Assembly (NCBI GenBank): GCA_027019045.1
Contig: JALUXI010000101.1
Span: 1 to 16,024 of the forward strand
Source: Piscirickettsiaceae bacterium
GTDB taxonomy: Bacteria > Pseudomonadota > Gammaproteobacteria > Thiomicrospirales > Thiomicrospiraceae
Direction: 5' to 3'
DNA: 16,024 nucleotides
Shown here: one piece after another, positions 1 through 7,601 of the stretch
Layout of the letters: each line of letters opens with the position of its first letter
Numbering within the stretch: the stretch's first letter is position 1
Program-made: the position numbers and the translations under genes
The notes under the pieces: generated by a model
The model's input: only the letters and a program-made list of their open reading frames with translations
What the model was told of the DNA's origin: nothing
The model's database searches: none

Positions 1-462
1 GGTTTTTTCGGCAGGTTTTTGCAGTTGGCGTTTTTTTTGTCCTGCTTTTTTGCGAATGGCGAGACGGCTAGGGGGGATTTGGGCAGCGGTGTTAACTTTG
101 TCAAGAATCTCTTGTTCTTGGCGTTCTAGCTCAAGTGTGATGGTGCCTGGTTTGGCGACATAATCAACTGCACCCGCATCAAGTGCTTCAAAGGTGATGT
201 CGGCTTCGTCTTGGGTCAGAGAGCTGATCATCACGATGGGGGTCGGTTTGATTTTCATAATCTCTTTCACCGCCGTCAACCCATCCATCACCGGCATATT
301 GATGTCCATGGTGATGACATCAAAGTCAATGTGTTGGATAAACTCTAGTGCATCCTGCCCGTTCTTTGCGAGGCCAACATCGTAGCCCGCTTTGTCAAAA
401 AGTTCGCCAAGTTGTTTACGAATCAAGGCGCTGTCATCAACGACAAGAACTTTTTTGGTCAT
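1..462 (-). CDS. cheB: CheB chemoreceptor methylesterase/response regulator, N-terminal part (cut by window edge)
   Basis: The 154 residues present form a response-regulator receiver domain plus the start of a basic, Lys/Gln-rich linker. Visible receiver residues are the acidic pair D9/D10, the phosphoacceptor D53 in a TMDINMPVMDG motif, S80/S81, and K104 in the DAGAVDYVAKPG signature, which is typical of CheB rather than CheY. In the family, phosphorylation by CheA activates a C-terminal esterase that removes methyl groups from receptor glutamates; that domain would lie beyond position 1 and cannot be seen. The ATG at 462 is preceded by an AGGGG ribosome site. The gene follows the triple-CheW gene by 28 bases in the same che operon. 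Its presence implies adaptation by methylation, although no CheR is in the window. Confidence 0.93.
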   Translation of the reverse strand, partial: MTKKVLVVDDSALIRKQLGELFDKAGYDVGLAKNGQDALEFIQHIDFDVITMDINMPVMDGLTAVKEIMKIKPTPIVMISSLTQDEADITFEALDAGAVDYVAKPGTITLELERQEQEILDKVNTAAQIPPSRLAIRKKAGQKKRQLQKPAEKT

Positions 463-490
463 TTTTTTCCCCTGTTAAGATTGTAAGCGC

Positions 491-1909
491 TTAAGCTTTC
501 GTCACTGAGAGCTGTTTTAAAGCGTCTTCCGAAAGCAGTTTCCTTAAGCGTAACCGAAGAATAACTCTTTTGCCATCGTCTAAAGTGAGCGTGGCGGCAA
601 TCAGACTGTGTGGATCTTCGGAGAGGGTTTCTGCCTCGTGTTCGATAAACAGAATCTCTTCCACTTCATCCACCATAAAGCCAACCAGATAGCCGCTATG
701 GTGGCAGACAATAATCTTCTGTTTCTCTTTAGGGTTGCGCGCTTGTAAATTCAAGCGTTCAGGGAGATTGACCACGGGGATAATACTCCCTCTGAGGTTG
801 ATCACCCCTTCGACACAAGCGGGCGGTTCAGGCACAGGGGTGATGGGTTGGTATTTGATAATTTCTTGAACTTCTTCGATGTCAAAGGCGTACTCTTCAT
901 CGCCAATTGAGAAAACGGCCATTTCTGCCATGTTGCTTCCTTCTGTTTGGGCTTGTTGTTCGGTTGAGGTCTCGGCATCGCTCAGAGCTTTTTGCGCTAA
1001 ATGATCACGAATAAACTGGTTGGATAGAATCGAGACAACCGTTTCGGTATCTTTCTGATAGAGCCCTTTGATGCCAGCGGTCGTCAATTGATTTTGGACA
1101 GCTTCAATTTGCGTCAATGAGACCTCTACGGCCTCTTCTACCTGTTCAACGGCTAATGCCAGTCGTTTTTCACCCTGCTCAATGACTAAGTAGCGGGTGT
1201 TCTCACTGGATGTTTGGGGAGCAAAACCGAGCAGTTGGTTGAGGTCAACCACGATGATGAGTTTGCCGCGCAATTGCATGACCCCCATCACTTCAGGCTG
1301 ACCTTCCGTTTGGATAGGGGTAAGCTGCTCAGGCGGAAAGACCAGTTCTCGTACTTGATCCGCTTGGAGGCCGAACAGTTCACCGCCCACATTAAAAAAG
1401 AGGAAGAGTTCTTGATTGCCCTGTTGGGGGTCGGTTATCTCTTGTTTATGCTCTTTATTGGGGAGGGGGACTTTCACCTGCGTTGGTTGAAATTCAAAGC
1501 TAGATGCAAGATGCGGCAGCTTCTCCGAGTCAATGATCTGCAGCAGGTTATGATCTGTTTGAAAGGTGCCTAATAAGAGTTTGGGCTGTTCTTGGTTTTG
1601 GGCGAATTGCGCCTCTTTAAAAGGGTACACTTCTCGAATGGCTTCGGTAACAATAGAGAGGTGCTGATCTGCTACCTTCAGGTTGATTAGTCTTGCACTT
1701 TCCAGTGAGGTATCGGTCGCTGGATTGTCCAGAGCCTGAGCAATATCGAGTACGGTGCAGGTTTTGCCGTCCACGACCGCTACGCCCAGAATAGCTGGGT
1801 GGGCAATGGGGACGGGGGCGATGGGTGGAATGCGTTGAATATTTTCCACCTGATCGCTGTCCACCGCAAACGCCTGTTGTCCGATGGTAAAGCTGAGCAG
1901 GGTTTCCAT
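491..1909 (-). CDS. Triple-domain CheW coupling protein
   Basis: This 472-residue protein has three consecutive CheW-like domains, where ordinary CheW has one and about 150-170 residues. Domain 1 (about 1-135) is diverged: the usual NLRG loop is replaced by VVDGK near 45-49. Domain 2 (about 165-305) carries QLRGKLIIVVDL at 212-223. Domain 3 (about 328-465) carries the canonical INLRGSIIPVVNL at 370-382. Acidic/Gln-rich linkers separate them (about 145-165 and 308-326). CheW couples receptors to CheA; three copies in one chain could bridge several receptors or kinases (inference). It starts 11 bases after the receptor gene's stop, with an AGAGG site before the ATG. M327 follows a good internal Shine-Dalgarno, so domain 3 may also be made separately. 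A CheV-type fusion is excluded because there is no receiver domain. Confidence 0.92.
   Translation of the reverse strand: METLLSFTIGQQAFAVDSDQVENIQRIPPIAPVPIAHPAILGVAVVDGKTCTVLDIAQALDNPATDTSLESARLINLKVADQHLSIVTEAIREVYPFKEAQFAQNQEQPKLLLGTFQTDHNLLQIIDSEKLPHLASSFEFQPTQVKVPLPNKEHKQEITDPQQGNQELFLFFNVGGELFGLQADQVRELVFPPEQLTPIQTEGQPEVMGVMQLRGKLIIVVDLNQLLGFAPQTSSENTRYLVIEQGEKRLALAVEQVEEAVEVSLTQIEAVQNQLTTAGIKGLYQKDTETVVSILSNQFIRDHLAQKALSDAETSTEQQAQTEGSNMAEMAVFSIGDEEYAFDIEEVQEIIKYQPITPVPEPPACVEGVINLRGSIIPVVNLPERLNLQARNPKEKQKIIVCHHSGYLVGFMVDEVEEILFIEHEAETLSEDPHSLIAATLTLDDGKRVILRLRLRKLLSEDALKQLSVTKA
936..942 (-). promoter_or_regulatory. Internal ribosome binding site inside the triple-CheW gene
   Basis: On the minus strand AAGGAAG stands four bases before an in-frame ATG (codon 327, first base at 931). 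Translation from it would give a 146-residue protein containing only the third, most canonical CheW domain, the size of a free-standing CheW. The site falls exactly in the linker between domains 2 and 3, where an internal start would make sense. The sequence is visible; use of the site is inference. Confidence 0.45.
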
Positions 1910-1920
1910 AGGCGCCTCTT

Positions 1921-3879
1921 TTAAATATGGCTTTGTAACTCGTCAGCAATGACAGCGAGCTCTTCCACTTTAATGCTCACCTCTTGCACCGAATCTTGAA
2001 TCAGCTGGGCAGCCGTTTTACTTTCTGATACATTGTTATACGAAAGAGCGGCCGCTTCTTTAATCTGCTCACTGCCCTGCTGGGCTTGGTTGAGCGCAGC
2101 GGCATTCTCTTCCACGGCGCGTTTTAAATCTTCAACCGTTTCTACCACGCCATCCAGATCTTTTTGAAGGTTGGTGAGGTCATTGACTAAGTTGGAAATT
2201 TGGGTAGCATTATCACCAATATCATCCAGTCCTGCTTCCCAAGCGCGAGAGATATAGTCGGACTCTTCTCTTAAATTCATTAGCGTGTTTTCTATTTTCT
2301 CAAGGTTTGCGCCCGCATCTTGGGCTAGGTTGCGAATGTCATTACTTACCACGGCAAAGCCTTTACCTTTTTCGCCCGCTCTGGCGGCTTCAATCGAACC
2401 ACTGACGGAAAGCATCATGGTCTGGATGACGACATTGTCAATGGCGCGTAAGACCATGCTGATGCGGTTGATTTGTGAAGCAGTTTGCTGCAGGGTGTCA
2501 TTTAATTGTTGTCCCTCTTTGACGCCTGATTGCAAGTTATCTCTTACAGAGGCGAGTGCTTGGATAAGGGTATTAAGTGCTTCGACAGTTTCTCCCAATT
2601 CGTCAAAAGTTTGATTGAGCGCATCAGCCGCATCGTTGACATGCTGAAGACTTTCTCTCGCCACTTCGGTATTTTTTTCAGCGTCTTCCGTTGATAATTG
2701 GCTCGCTTTTTCAATCTGTTCTAGGGCGGTGACGACCTGTCCCATGCTACCAACGATCTGTTCCACGGCACTGCTGAGCTGTTCGGCCATGCTAGCGATC
2801 TCTTCAGCATCTTTGGCAAGGTCTGTGGAGTTTTTCAGCTCTTCGGCTAAGGCATCTAAGCTGGCAGCGGCTTGTTCCGACTCTAAAAGCGCAGTTTGTT
2901 GCATTTCGATGGTTTGATTGGCTTGGCTGACGGCGCTGGCTTGTTGTTGAGCCGCGCTGGCAATACTTTCTGAGCCTTTTTGTAGTTGTTCAATTTCTGT
3001 AACGAGGAGTGCCATGGTGTGGTTCAGATTTTGAATATTCTGAGCAATGCTGTCTCCATGCTCTCCAATCTGGTTGGCCACTTCAATAGAAGTTTCTGTG
3101 CTGTCAACTTGTGATTTGAGGGTATCTGAAACTTGGTTGATCCCTTGCATTAAGGCGGTGACATTTCCTTGAACGCCCGAGACAATTTCATGAGTGCGTT
3201 CAGCCTGTTCTGAGGAGAGGGCTGCCAGCCCACGCGTTTCGCTGGCAACGACAGCAAAGCCTTTTCCATCCTCTTTGGCGCGAGCCGCTTCGATGGCGGC
3301 ATTAAGTGCCAGTAGATTGATCTCTTCGGCAACCTGTCCGATTAAAGACACAGACTCCCCAATGCCATCACTCGCTTTTTGGAATTGTTCAGCTTTTTCC
3401 AACAGGGTGCTACTGTCTTCAATGGTTGTCTTAATGCTGTTTGCGGTGGTGGTCACTTCTCTTTGTGCCATGCGGCTGAGTTCGAGCATACCATTGACTT
3501 GTGCGGTGGCTTGTTCTGCATTGCGCTGAATCATGGCTGAGTTTTTGGTGATTTCATTGACCGCACTTAAGCTCTCTTCGGCAGCTCCAGCACTCTCCTC
3601 ACTGGCCGCAGCAACCGAGTCCATGGCGCTTTTAAGTTGCTCAATGGCAGTCACCCCTTCTTGGACATTTTCCAGTAGCTGTGCGGCGATATGAGCAATG
3701 TTTTCGCTCATCTGCTGTTGGCGAGCAAGGGTGCGACGGTTGGCAGTATTGCTTTGTCGGGATACCTTGGCTTTTGCCGTTGCACTGGGGCGTGGAGTAG
3801 GACGGCTTGCACTGGTTGCAGTCTGCCTTGGTTGCGGGGCTGGGGTTTCTGGGGCTTGTGGTTTTTGAATAAATGCCAT
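1921..3879 (-). CDS. Soluble chemoreceptor with two signalling tips (DosM-like)
   Basis: The 652-residue product has no hydrophobic membrane-spanning segment, signal peptide or ligand domain, so it should be cytoplasmic. Residues 1-55 are a Pro/Ala/Thr/Arg-rich tail; the rest is Ala/Gln/Glu/Ser-rich coiled coil. Two chemoreceptor hairpin tips are visible. Tip 1 (186-219) contains INLLALNAAIEAAR and GKGFAVVASETRGLA. Tip 2 (481-521) contains SGSIEAARAGEKGKGFAVV and SNDIRNLAQ, but the TNLLALNAA half is replaced by TMMLSVSGS. The AAR motifs end at 200 and 500, exactly 300 residues apart, implying two antiparallel hairpins with arms of about 145-150 residues. This matches the double-signalling-domain receptor DosM of Vibrio cholerae cluster I, which bridges the two layers of cytoplasmic arrays. 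There is no C-terminal CheR/CheB tether pentapeptide (it ends LQSHI). An AGGAG site precedes the ATG, and the gene starts 63 bases after cheA. Confidence 0.9.
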   Translation of the reverse strand: MAFIQKPQAPETPAPQPRQTATSASRPTPRPSATAKAKVSRQSNTANRRTLARQQQMSENIAHIAAQLLENVQEGVTAIEQLKSAMDSVAAASEESAGAAEESLSAVNEITKNSAMIQRNAEQATAQVNGMLELSRMAQREVTTTANSIKTTIEDSSTLLEKAEQFQKASDGIGESVSLIGQVAEEINLLALNAAIEAARAKEDGKGFAVVASETRGLAALSSEQAERTHEIVSGVQGNVTALMQGINQVSDTLKSQVDSTETSIEVANQIGEHGDSIAQNIQNLNHTMALLVTEIEQLQKGSESIASAAQQQASAVSQANQTIEMQQTALLESEQAAASLDALAEELKNSTDLAKDAEEIASMAEQLSSAVEQIVGSMGQVVTALEQIEKASQLSTEDAEKNTEVARESLQHVNDAADALNQTFDELGETVEALNTLIQALASVRDNLQSGVKEGQQLNDTLQQTASQINRISMVLRAIDNVVIQTMMLSVSGSIEAARAGEKGKGFAVVSNDIRNLAQDAGANLEKIENTLMNLREESDYISRAWEAGLDDIGDNATQISNLVNDLTNLQKDLDGVVETVEDLKRAVEENAAALNQAQQGSEQIKEAAALSYNNVSESKTAAQLIQDSVQEVSIKVEELAVIADELQSHI

Positions 3880-3942
3880 GATATTTTCTCCTAAAATTTG
3901 TTTACTTTAATTGTATAAGTGTGATTTAAGGTTGCGTATCGG

Positions 3943-6585
3943 TTAATCTCCAAAAAGATGCTTAATGGAGAGGACAAAGAGTGGAGAGCCATCACCAAGG
4001 AGGGCGACACCGCTGATAAAGGGGTGGTATTTAAGAGGTCCTTCAAGCGGTTTTTGCACCACATCCAGTTGATCCACAAAGTCATCGACCACAAAGGCGA
4101 CTTTGCCAATGGGGGTGTGGAGGATGAGAAGATTCTCTTCTTCCTTAAACTCAGTGCGGTTGAGCAGTTGTGGATTGAGAATCAGCGGAATGACCTCTCC
4201 TCGTAGCTGAATAATAGGCTGGTGGTTAGCTGTTTTGATCTCTTGTTTTGAGACTTTTTCCGTTTCCACAATCTGTTCCATATTGATGGCGTAGTTATTG
4301 CCACCCATGGCAATTTGGAAGACATTGGTCAGCGCTGCACTGACAGGTAGGTCAAGCAGAATGGTGGTGCCTTTGCCCGCTTGGCTTTTGATAATGACTT
4401 GTCCACCTAAGCTTTCGACGGTGGTCTTGACGGCATCGGCACCCACACCTCGTCCGGAAAGGTCGCTAATCTCTTCTTTGGTGGAGAGGCCTGGCATAAA
4501 GATAAGAGCGAGTCGTTCGCTTTCTGACATGGCTTCGAGTTCTTCTGGCGTGATCAGTCCTTTTTCTAGTGCCTTATTGATGACCTTTTGCTCATCAATG
4601 CCTCGTCCATCATCGGTGATTTCAATCACTACTCGGTCGCCTTCACTTTTGGCGCCGACAGTGAGATGTCCCACTTCGGGTTTACCTGCTGCAAGGCGCT
4701 CTTCTGGGGGTTCAATTCCGTGATCGAGAGAGTTGCGGATGATGTGAATCATGGGATCAGCCAGCTTTTCAATCATCATCTTATCGAGTTTGGTATCGCC
4801 ACCATATTCGTTGTATTCGATTTTCTTGTGAAGGGTTTTAGACAGATCACGAATCATTTTAGGGTAACGGCTGAAGATGTAGTCTAGTGGTAGCAGACGC
4901 ATCCCCATCACTCTGTCTTGGAGCTGTTGCACTAGACGACTGATCTGTTCATATTTATTGGTTAAATCTCGTTTGATATTGCTTTGGGTTTCGTTATCCA
5001 GCTTTTCGGCAATAAAAGGCAGAGCATTTTTCAGCACCAGTAGCTCACCAACGGTGTCCATGATAAAGTCAATCTCTTCGGGATCGACTTTAATGGTTTT
5101 GGGCATGGCGGTATGCACCTTGGTAGGGGCAGCAGGTTTGGCCGCTGTTTTTTCAGGGGTGGCAATTTTTGCCGCTGTTTTTGAAGCTGGCGTTGAGGTT
5201 GTATCGCCTGATTGCGTTTTTTCAGATGATTTTGAAGGGGTTGCCGAGGGCTGAGCGGAAGTGCTTTCAGCCGGTTGTTCGCCGCTGAGAGATTGGGTCA
5301 ACTGTTCAATGGCTTGCATCGCCTGTTCAGCCGTTTCAGCAGGCAGTTGAGGGGGTTGAGGGCTAAATCTAGCCAGTTTGGTTAATACCAAATTAACAGC
5401 ATTGATCCCATTTGGGCTATTGAGTACTGCTTTTTGCGTTTGAAGCAGTTCAATGGCCATTTTGGTTTCTTCAGGGTTGAGTTCTAGTGCTGTTTTGTTG
5501 GTTTTTTCAGCCTCTTCAGCTGGCAGGACTGGAGATTCTGACAATTTTTGCCGATTTTCCTCGTGCTCTTTTTGAGGCGTTGTCAGGGCTTCTGTACTAG
5601 GAAGCAGTGTGTTGAGCCAGTCCGTTTGGTTGAGGAGGTGGAGTTGTCCAACTCTGAGTAGGTAATAATAAAGAGGAGATTGTGAATCAACCGCTTCGAG
5701 TTTATTTAGGGTTTTAAGTAGCTTTTTCTCGCTTTTCGCTGCCAATACTTCTTCTAGATAGGGCTGTGCTGCATCGGCGAGGGCGGTATCGGGTAGCAGG
5801 CAGGCTGCTGATAGCGGTGCACCTTCTATTTCATAGAGTACATTATAAAAGGCATCTTCTATGACATCAGTTTCGGCGGTGGTGACGATTTTGAGTTGGG
5901 TGAGCCACTGGTTTGGGTCTTGTTGAAGTTGCTCACAGTGGTGAACCAGGGTCTCAATGGCGATCACATTTTCTTCACCGAGTAGTTCGATAAAGTAGAA
6001 AGGATCATTGCCCAAACTGAGGGTATCGGTGTCTAAATCGAGATTGAGTACCCAAGCAGCTTGTTGTCGATTGAGGATGTCTAGGGTGCGTTCGATCTGG
6101 TTGAGGTTGAAATGTACTAGCGGAATGGCTTGGACGACTTCAAAAGGTGCGTTGGGGAGGCTATCTTCTTTGCTGGTTGGGGCAGATGCTTCTGGTGTGT
6201 CTTGTTCAAGGAAGCTGCGAATATGGTCTTTTATTTGATCAATTTTCTCCTCGTCAATGACCAAGGCGTCAATACTGCCTTCGGTTTCACAGGCATCAAT
6301 CAACTCAACCACTTCATCAAAGGCATCATAAAGTGCATCAAGCAGGGCTTCGGAGTATTCGATTTTGTGGTTGCGGAAAGCATCAAGCAGATCTTCAGCC
6401 GCATGGGTGATGTTTTTGACAGCATCAAAGCCAACTAAGCCCGCTCCGCCTTTTAGGGTGTGGGCGGCTCGAAAGAGGGCGTTGATCTGTTCGGCATCAC
6501 CGCCTTCTAGATCTTTGAGGTTGGCATCTAGATAGGCGAGATTGTCTTGTGCTTCGGAGAGGAATTGTTCGAGTAGTGGATCCAT
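3943..6585 (-). CDS. cheA: CheA chemotaxis histidine kinase
   Basis: CheA phosphorylates CheY and CheB in response to receptor arrays. Domains in order: HPt/P1 (about 1-125) with the phosphorylated H42 in AHTLKGGAG; a long middle region (about 140-430) that does not look like E. coli P2; an Ala/Pro/Thr/Ser-rich linker (about 435-495); P3 dimerisation helices (about 497-565); HATPase/P4 (about 568-748) with H614 and N618 in HIIRNSLDHG, D658/G660 in TDDGRGID and the SGRGVGADAV loop at 710-719; and a CheW-like P5 (about 750-880) with QLRGEVIPLI at 793-802. All catalytic residues looked for are present, so it should be active. At 880 residues it is longer than E. coli CheA (654). An AAGGAAG site precedes the ATG. 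It begins 23 bases after the CheY-like gene and precedes the receptor gene. Confidence 0.96.
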   Translation of the reverse strand: MDPLLEQFLSEAQDNLAYLDANLKDLEGGDAEQINALFRAAHTLKGGAGLVGFDAVKNITHAAEDLLDAFRNHKIEYSEALLDALYDAFDEVVELIDACETEGSIDALVIDEEKIDQIKDHIRSFLEQDTPEASAPTSKEDSLPNAPFEVVQAIPLVHFNLNQIERTLDILNRQQAAWVLNLDLDTDTLSLGNDPFYFIELLGEENVIAIETLVHHCEQLQQDPNQWLTQLKIVTTAETDVIEDAFYNVLYEIEGAPLSAACLLPDTALADAAQPYLEEVLAAKSEKKLLKTLNKLEAVDSQSPLYYYLLRVGQLHLLNQTDWLNTLLPSTEALTTPQKEHEENRQKLSESPVLPAEEAEKTNKTALELNPEETKMAIELLQTQKAVLNSPNGINAVNLVLTKLARFSPQPPQLPAETAEQAMQAIEQLTQSLSGEQPAESTSAQPSATPSKSSEKTQSGDTTSTPASKTAAKIATPEKTAAKPAAPTKVHTAMPKTIKVDPEEIDFIMDTVGELLVLKNALPFIAEKLDNETQSNIKRDLTNKYEQISRLVQQLQDRVMGMRLLPLDYIFSRYPKMIRDLSKTLHKKIEYNEYGGDTKLDKMMIEKLADPMIHIIRNSLDHGIEPPEERLAAGKPEVGHLTVGAKSEGDRVVIEITDDGRGIDEQKVINKALEKGLITPEELEAMSESERLALIFMPGLSTKEEISDLSGRGVGADAVKTTVESLGGQVIIKSQAGKGTTILLDLPVSAALTNVFQIAMGGNNYAINMEQIVETEKVSKQEIKTANHQPIIQLRGEVIPLILNPQLLNRTEFKEEENLLILHTPIGKVAFVVDDFVDQLDVVQKPLEGPLKYHPFISGVALLGDGSPLFVLSIKHLFGD

Positions 6586-6608
6586 ATCGCTTCCTTTTTC
6601 GACTGACT

Positions 6609-6968
6609 TTAGGTTAGCAGTTTGAGATAGGTCAGCAGGGTGTCAGCCTGCACGGGCTTGGTGAGGTGCATATTGGCCCCATTTTCATAGGAGGTGGTTT
6701 TATCCTTGTCTTCCGACTCGGTGGAGACCATAATCACGGGAGCAGGTAAGCCTTCTCCCGCACGAAAACGGCGAACAAAACTGTAACCATCCAAGACGGG
6801 CATATTGATATCGACCAGACAGAGGTCGTATTGGGTGGTTTGCACTTTTTCAAGCGCCTCCATTCCATTCTCTGCTTCATCACACGCCACGCCTGCTTGG
6901 GTGAGAATGTGTTTGTGATACATTCGGATGGTGAGGGAGTCATCGACAATCAGCACTTTTTTGGCCAT
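6609..6968 (-). CDS. CheY-like single-domain response regulator (second in operon)
   Basis: A stand-alone receiver domain of 119 residues. It has D9/D10, the phosphoacceptor D53 in CLVDINMPVLDG, T83 in VSTESED, and K104 in HLTKPV, so the phosphorylation machinery is complete. There is no output domain, so it acts through protein contact: on the flagellar motor, or as a competing phosphate sink since the operon has two such proteins. The ribosome site (TAAGGAG) overlaps the stop codon of the preceding CheY-like gene at 6980, indicating translational coupling. cheA follows after 23 bases. Which receiver is the true motor-binding CheY cannot be told from sequence alone. Confidence 0.93.
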   Translation of the reverse strand: MAKKVLIVDDSLTIRMYHKHILTQAGVACDEAENGMEALEKVQTTQYDLCLVDINMPVLDGYSFVRRFRAGEGLPAPVIMVSTESEDKDKTTSYENGANMHLTKPVQADTLLTYLKLLT

Positions 6969-6975
6969 TTTATTT

Positions 6976-6982
6976 CTCCTTA
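6976..6982 (-). promoter_or_regulatory. Ribosome binding site overlapping the upstream stop codon (CheY pair)
   Basis: TAAGGAG contains both the TAA stop of the first CheY-like gene and the Shine-Dalgarno of the second, eight bases or so before its ATG at 6968. It supports the chosen start and coupled, near-equal translation of the two receivers. Confidence 0.7.
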
Positions 6983-7363
6983 GCGGATACGAAGCACTCT
7001 TTTGACTGCCATTTGGAGTTTTTGAGGGGTGAATGGCTTGACCACCCAGCCTGTCAGCCCAATTTCTTTCCCTTTTTGCACCATTTCGGGGGCATTTTCT
7101 GTGGTGAAAGCCAAAATCGGTTTGGCTTTGACACTGGGCATGGTTTTGAGGCGTTTCGCTAACTCTAAGCCATTCATTTGAGGCATATTGATATCGGTGA
7201 GCAGGAGATCATAATCGCCTCCTTGTTCAATATGGGCTAAAAATTCGGTTGGGTCTTCAAAGGTTTCAACGGCAATGGTGCCAGCGTCGGTCAGGGGTTT
7301 TAGGGCGATTTGCGCCGTCATCAGGACGGTGGCGGAATCATCAACAAGTATAACTTTCTTCAT
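6980..7363 (-). CDS. cheY: CheY-like response regulator (first gene of the che operon)
   Basis: A 127-residue receiver domain with D8/D9, the phosphoacceptor D57 in LLTDINMPQMNG, the T87/T88 switch position in LAFTTEN, and K109 in GWVVKPFTPQKL, the last being a common CheY signature. It is the promoter-proximal gene of the minus-strand che operon. AAGGAG lies ten bases before the ATG, and a -24/-12-type promoter lies about 50-70 bases further up. It differs clearly from its neighbour at 6609-6968, so this is not a recent duplication; one may drive the output while the other acts as a phosphate sink, as in other two-CheY systems (inference). Confidence 0.93.
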   Translation of the reverse strand: MKKVILVDDSATVLMTAQIALKPLTDAGTIAVETFEDPTEFLAHIEQGGDYDLLLTDINMPQMNGLELAKRLKTMPSVKAKPILAFTTENAPEMVQKGKEIGLTGWVVKPFTPQKLQMAVKRVLRIR

Positions 7364-7414
7364 TTAATTTTTGCTCCTTTTTGAGAGGGGGTCATAGGTT
7401 TTCTTTTATTTCGT

Positions 7415-7432
7415 AAGCATAAACTGTGCCAA
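7415..7432 (-). promoter_or_regulatory. Candidate sigma-54 (-24/-12) promoter of the che operon
   Basis: On the minus strand the sequence TTGGCACAGTTTATGCTT matches the sigma-54 consensus TTGGCAC-N5-TTGC with one mismatch in the -12 element. The invariant GG and GC are separated by exactly ten bases, as required. Transcription would start near 7403-7405, about 40 bases before the first CheY-like ATG. No enhancer-binding-protein gene or obvious upstream activating site is seen. The match is by eye; no binding evidence is available. Confidence 0.5.
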
Positions 7433-7455
7433 ATAATGTATATTTAATAATGGTT

Positions 7456-7461
7456 TATAAT
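7456..7461 (+). promoter_or_regulatory. Candidate -10 box for the divergent acidic-protein gene(s)
   Basis: A perfect TATAAT faces the plus-strand gene starting at 7602. No good -35 hexamer lies 16-18 bases upstream, so the promoter would be weak or activator dependent. The stretch is very AT-rich, so a chance match is possible. A leader of about 130 bases would result. Confidence 0.3.
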
Positions 7462-7591
7462 GTACTAGTTTACTCTTGTGGTTTTAAGGAAAGTTGGGTA
7501 GTGATGATGTTATTGATTTTAATCAAATAATTTATCGAATTTTGTCAGGAATTTTTAATGTTGTGATAATATCGCCTTCTTTCTATTTAAT

Positions 7592-7597
7592 GGAGGT
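7592..7597 (+). promoter_or_regulatory. Ribosome binding site that sets a GTG start at 7602
   Basis: A perfect GGAGGT stands four bases before GTG at 7602. It outranks the TTG at 7494, whose upstream AAGGA is too close, and the ATG at 7590, which overlaps this very site and has no site of its own. Confidence 0.6.
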
Positions 7598-7601
7598 CAA
7601 T

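Noticed and set aside
1214..1573. A 119-codon plus-strand ORF inside the triple-CheW gene
   Set aside because: It is antisense to conserved CheW domains, has no ribosome site, and its product has no recognisable features.
3880..3942. A FliA (sigma-28) promoter between cheA and the receptor gene
   Set aside because: A TAAAG-like -35 is present but no GCCGATAA-like -10 follows at the right distance.
7494..7601. TTG start giving a 36-residue longer first acidic protein
   Set aside because: The upstream AAGGA is too close to the TTG and the added residues are hydrophobic and unlike the rest; GTG 7602 has a perfect GGAGGT.
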